Origin: Streptomyces sp. TG1A-60
Lineage (GTDB): Bacteria > Actinomycetota > Actinomycetes > Streptomycetales > Streptomycetaceae
Direction of reading: 5' to 3'
DNA length: 64,000 nucleotides
NCBI RefSeq assembly: GCF_037201975.1
Contig: NZ_CP147520.1
Location: forward strand, 4,774,001-4,838,000
Position 1 is the stretch's first letter. The number at the start of each line of letters is the position of its first letter. The notes under the pieces were generated by a model. That model saw nothing but the letters and a program-made list of their open reading frames with translations, was not told the DNA's origin and ran no database searches. The translations under genes were made by a program, and so were the position numbers. This document shows, piece by piece, positions 60,810 through 64,000 of this stretch.

Positions 60810-60897
60810 ATTTACTGATTCTCCTGACTGACTGACTGATATCGCTATCGCCGGCTGCTGTCCACACGCGGGGCTGCCTCTTGCCAGACGGAGCCGG

Positions 60898-61529
60898 TTA
60901 TCCCGTGCTTCCGCCCGTGCAGGGAGCACCCGGCTCAGGGGTCTGCTCGCCCTGCACGTACTTGGTAAAGAACTGCGCGATGCGCGGATCCGCCGCCTCC
61001 TCGACCGACAGCTGGTGGCCCCAGGCGGTCAGGGTGATCGGTGACGACTGCTTCCTGTACGGGCTCATGAAGGTGTACGGCGTCTTGGACACCCGGTCGG
61101 CCAGGGCCCTGATGTCGGCCTCATGGGCCGTGTCGTTGTAGGTGACCCAGACCGCGCCGTGCTCAAGCGAGTGGACCGCGTTCTCGTTCCGTATCTCCTT
61201 GCTGTAGACATCTCCATTGCAGTTCGCCCAGGACGGGGCGTGGTCCCCCCGGCAGATGGGGACATGGAATAGCTGACGGACTTCGATACATGGTTCCGGC
61301 TCAGCGCTTCCCACGTCTGCTCGCCCGTCATCAGGCCCCTTTTGAGCCGCTGCTCTTCCTTCTTCGCAGTGAATACGGAGTAGGACACACCGGTCGCCGC
61401 AGCAGAGACCACCAGGAAAATTGCGATCACCACGGCCCTGACAGCCCGCTCCCTCCTGCGCTCCGCGCGACGCATGTCCTCTATCCGGACACGACGCCCG
61501 GCTTTCTTGTCATCGAGTTCGGCATCCAT
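60898..61529 (-). CDS. DUF3105 membrane protein (frameshifted)
   Basis: ATG 61529 begins 'MDAELDDKKAGRRVRIEDMR', then a membrane segment ('RAVVIAIFLVVSAAATGVSY'). The frame breaks in the run of Cs at 61245-61250 (six, expected seven). The continuation, 'GDHAPSWANCNGDVYSKEIR' and 'AVHSLEHGAVWVTY', is the core DUF3105 signature and ends at 60898. Restored length about 210 residues. Outside-facing protein of unknown function, often found near copper or DsbA-type secreted thiol proteins in actinobacteria. Confidence 0.8.
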
Positions 61530-62126
61530 CGCCCTTCTGCCTTCCTGTAGCACATCTGCGATCTACCGAAGGGGGCATTCATGGCCGACTTGCGGCCTCG
61601 GAATTCTACGGCTTGAGGTGTCGCCGCAGGATGCGAATCCCTTCTCGCGCGTTCATGAAACGAGCAGCGCGAGGCGCGCCCTTACGCCAGTTTTCAGTAC
61701 ACGATAAATGCAGTCACAACGTCTTCCGTGCTGAGTTTGTTTGGCGTGGCACCGGCTGAGTCGCCGCCCGGATGGAAAATGAGGCAGCGACTCAGCTCAC
61801 AACGCTCTTGGGTCAGGTGCGGTCAGTCCGCTTTCTGCCTCTACCACCTGTAGCCCCAGCAGCAATCCATTGAAGGTCGCTCGTGACGGATTCAGCGAAG
61901 TGTGCCCGGTTGTGAGGGCCTCCTACGTAGGCCGTTGCGGACAGCGACGATCTATCCGTGCGGGTGATGGCGATTCCCGTCTTTCGCGTGGCTCCGTATG
62001 CCTTCGGGCGAGCTCTACTGATAGGGATGCGATCCGTCACCGCCGCCACCCCCACCGCAGCTACGCCGGTAGCGGTCGACGACCCCTTCCGCAGAGTCGC
62101 CCTGGGGTCGCGACTACCGGAGGACT
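61530..62126. other. Gap upstream of DUF3105
   Basis: 597 bases of lower-GC sequence with the DUF3105 promoter. A frame at 61813-62055 (-) has no family features and I do not call it a gene. Confidence 0.5.
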
Positions 62127-62318
62127 TCAGTTCTGCTTGCCTCTCTCCTTCCTTATATCTCTGATTCCTTTAGCCGTGTAGAACGTTACGGCAACACCCA
62201 ATGCGATCTCGCACGCACCCCACAGCCTAGACCAGCCACTCTCTTGAATATTTCCTACTCCACTCGCCAGCAAGAAGGGAAGGAAGAAGAGGAGAGGGGA
62301 AAGCTTATACTTGCCCAC
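62127..62318 (-). CDS. Small membrane protein (63 aa)
   Basis: 63 residues from ATG 62318 (GTGGGCAAG context, ribosome-binding site weak). Two hydrophobic segments ('LSPLLFFLPFLLASGVGN' and 'WGACEIALGVAVTFYTAKG') and a charged tail 'IRDIRKERGKQN'. It lies in A+T-richer DNA downstream of the RHS gene and may be linked to it. No family recognised. Confidence 0.55.
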   Translation of the reverse strand: MGKYKLSPLLFFLPFLLASGVGNIQESGWSRLWGACEIALGVAVTFYTAKGIRDIRKERGKQN

Positions 62319-62350
62319 ATGAACTCCCGTGTAGAGACGTTCACCCAGAT

Positions 62351-62382
62351 CCGGTAGGGGATCGAGTCTCCTCCCCTACCGG
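62351..62382 (-). terminator. Hairpin upstream of the 63-aa gene
   Basis: 11-bp stem, CCGGTAGGGGA and its complement, at 62351-62361 and 62372-62382, loop of ten. Separates the 63-aa gene from the 54-aa gene. Confidence 0.6.
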
Positions 62383-62498
62383 TCGGAGGGATATCGGCGA
62401 CTGTTTCTGCCCGTGTACCTCCTATCCGAACGCCGCCCGCTGTTGGTCAGCGAGTCATTCCAATCCCGTCGAACCTTAGTCAGGGCGATGCAGACCGG

Positions 62499-62545
62499 CA
62501 GTGTGGCACCGACCGGGATTAGCGGTCCGGGTCGGCGCCACACTG
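62499..62545 (-). terminator. Terminator after the 54-aa gene
   Basis: 16-bp stem with one G-T pair, 62499-62514 with 62530-62545, starting 17 bases past the stop of the 54-residue gene. Confidence 0.7.
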
Positions 62546-62561
62546 ATATCGGCTTCTTGGG

Positions 62562-62726
62562 CTAGTGTCCGCGCCTCCGCCGAATACGGCCTCCGACGTA
62601 TGCGCCCGTCGCACCCATGAACAAGGCGAGAACGGCTTGACTCGGCAACCCTCCGCCGAGCAGCAGTGCGAGCCCACCGCCGATGGTCAGAAGTGCCAGG
62701 CCGACCAATATGTCAGAGGCTTTCAT
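62562..62726 (-). CDS. Very small membrane protein next to RHS (54 aa)
   Basis: 54 codons from ATG 62726, with GGAGGA seven bases upstream. The sequence is one or two hydrophobic helices ('ILVGLALLTIGGGLALLLGG', 'AVLALFMGATGAYVGG') and a basic end (RIRRRRGH). It starts 58 bases after the RHS stop and ends at a strong terminator, so it is probably co-transcribed with the RHS gene. By analogy with polymorphic toxins, a small membrane protein directly behind the toxin tip may be its immunity protein. Confidence 0.65.
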   Translation of the reverse strand: MKASDILVGLALLTIGGGLALLLGGGLPSQAVLALFMGATGAYVGGRIRRRRGH

Positions 62727-62784
62727 ATGCTTCCTCCGGATTTCTCGTGCGAGAGGTACGCTCGCCTGATAATTACGCGATGCG

Positions 62785-64000
62785 TCATCTGCGCCACCAT
62801 CCCCACCCCCGAGAGGGAGCCCGACGCTTCCCTGTCCCTCTCGCGACGAATCTTTGCGTGGCCTTCCAGGTAAGGCCGCCTACAGAGCTCGCGGCTCCGA
62901 ATCCGGCCCCTTGACCGACGCTGACCCACAGGTCTCGTCGGTTGTACCTTGCGCGATTCCCGAAACGTCGCTTGGCCCAGTAGTCGCCGGCTCCCCAAGC
63001 TGCTCCGATGGCTGCTCCGGCGACGATGCATCCCAGGCCGCCCGTGACCGCACAGAAGCCGGCCGTTGCGAAAGCCGCACCTGCGTAGACGGCTCCACGC
63101 AGCAAGCGTCGCTTCCATCTGTTCGAGAACCAGTGTCTGCCGTCGAGGTCGTACTTGTTGATGGGGTCGCCGTGGACGTACTCATACGCGTTGGCGTTGC
63201 CGCCGTGGATGGGGTCGGTGGACAGGAAGCGGCCGATTCGGGGGTCGTAGAGCCGGACGCCCATGAGGACGAGTGCCGTGGTGGGTGAGGTGGGGCGTTG
63301 TTTGCCGCCGAGCCAGCCGTAGCGGGCGGGGGTGCTGCCCTGGCGGGGGTTGCCGTATTCGTCGTGGTCGAGGACGGTCGTGGGTTTGGTGGTGTCCAGG
63401 GGGTGTTGGACGGCCAGGTCGCCGTGGATGTTGGTCAGTTGCAGGACGGTGTCGCCGGTTTCGCCGGTGATGGCGGCGAGGTCGCCCGGTGGTGGTGTTG
63501 TAGGTGTAGGTGGTGGTGGACGGCGCCGAGTCGGTGACCTTGGTCGGCCGGTCGAGGGCGTCGTACTCGGTGGTGGTGGTGTTGCCGGTGCCGTCGTTGT
63601 AGGAGATCTGGCGGCCGAGCTTGTCGTAGCCGTAGGCGATGGTGGTGGTGCCCGCGGTCACGGTTGCGACCTTGCCGGTGGTCTCGTCGTAGGCGGTGGT
63701 GGTGTCCGGCACGGCGGTACCGATGCCGCCGGTGATGGCCGTCGTGGCGGGGCGGCCGGCGGCGTCGGGGGTGATGGTGGTGGTGCGGGTGACTCCGTTC
63801 GCGGTTTCGATGGTCTTGGCGGTGCCGCCGAAGCGGTCGTACTCGGTGACCGTGGTGGGCAGCCCGGTCGGGTTGGAGCCGCCGCCGGTGATGGCGCCGG
63901 CCGGTCCGACGGAGCAGACCAGGTCGGCCCATTCCGGGCGTCCGGCGCAGGTGCCGGTGCCGGTGGCCGACCAGTAGGTCGTCACCCGCGCTCCGGCGTC
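62785..64000 (-). CDS. RHS/YD-repeat protein, C-terminal part (frameshifted)
   Basis: The gene enters from the right edge. Upstream part carries YD repeats ('TTIAYGYDKLGRQISYNDGT', 'TTTTEYDALDRPTKVTDSAP'). A +1 base in the CCC run at 63485-63487 shifts the frame; removing it gives uninterrupted coding to 'MGVRLYDPRIGRFLSTDPIH' and 'NAYEYVHGDPINKYDLDG', the core RHS end. A variable tip of about 115 residues follows, rich in Gly and Ala ('GAAFATAGFCAVTGGLGCIV', 'AGAAIGAAWGAGDYW'), which is hydrophobic enough for membrane insertion. RHS tips are commonly toxins released in the cage formed by the repeats. No known toxin motif is seen. Confidence 0.85.

Noticed and set aside
61813..62055. 80-codon minus-strand frame
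   Set aside because: No ribosome-binding site, no recognisable features and odd composition.

Overview
The window is high-GC actinomycete DNA with Streptomyces gene content: hrdD-type sigma factor, fruR-fruK-fruA, DUF6227 protein, GlpR, and an AICE-type integrative element. My impression is that 21.5-53 kb follows the chromosome order around hrdD in model streptomycetes. That is from memory of the families, not from a search.

Layout. 1-4.2 kb: the 3' part of an acyl-CoA ligase gene, an IS5-like insertion with an accessory gene, a tyrosine integrase (int1) with a strong terminator, and a small hypothetical gene. 4.2-14.5 kb: a complete integrative and conjugative element of the pSAM2/AICE type, bounded by 45-bp direct repeats. 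The right repeat overlaps the 3' end of an intact tRNA-Arg(CCT) gene. Its genes are a HEPN-domain cargo protein, a nested inverted repeat, an anti-sigma-like ATPase pair, a Nudix (Pif-like) protein, a GntR (KorSA-like) regulator, an accessory protein, a TraB/FtsK transfer ATPase, four small Spd-like spread proteins, an HUH replication initiator, Xis and Int. A repeated operator-like sequence (ACTCGT...ACGAGT and TAGACGAGTAGATG) sits before its main units. 15-21 kb: an IS110 transposase, a decayed ABC exporter, a double-IclR regulator broken by frameshifts, and a secreted M6-type metalloprotease.

21.5-53.5 kb is ordinary chromosome: TetR/MFS, MarR/extradiol dioxygenase, a GNAT, hrdD with a textbook SigR promoter, a WYL regulator, the fructose PTS operon, an L,D-transpeptidase lipoprotein, a P1 peptidase, MscL, a SAF protein, MTA phosphorylase, an FmdB zinc ribbon, an MFS exporter, a K+/H+ antiporter, a penicillin acylase-type hydrolase, 5-formyl-THF cyclo-ligase, then galU, moeA/glp, moaC, mog, rimJ-like and glpR, ending in tRNA-Ala(CGC).

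53.5-64 kb is accessory: a unit made of an XRE protein diverging from a degenerate tyrosine-recombinase-like gene coupled to a large DDE transposase, a coiled-coil/winged-helix gene, an ISL3 remnant, a membrane protein, a truncated zinc-finger ORF under a 32-base palindrome, a two-domain FKBP lipoprotein, a DUF3105 protein, two very small membrane proteins, and the C-terminal end of an RHS/YD-repeat protein running off the right edge.

An important caution: about ten genes, including conserved ones such as mscL, carry a single-base indel in a G/C run. This looks like sequence error more than biology, so the 'frameshifted' calls should be read that way unless stated otherwise.
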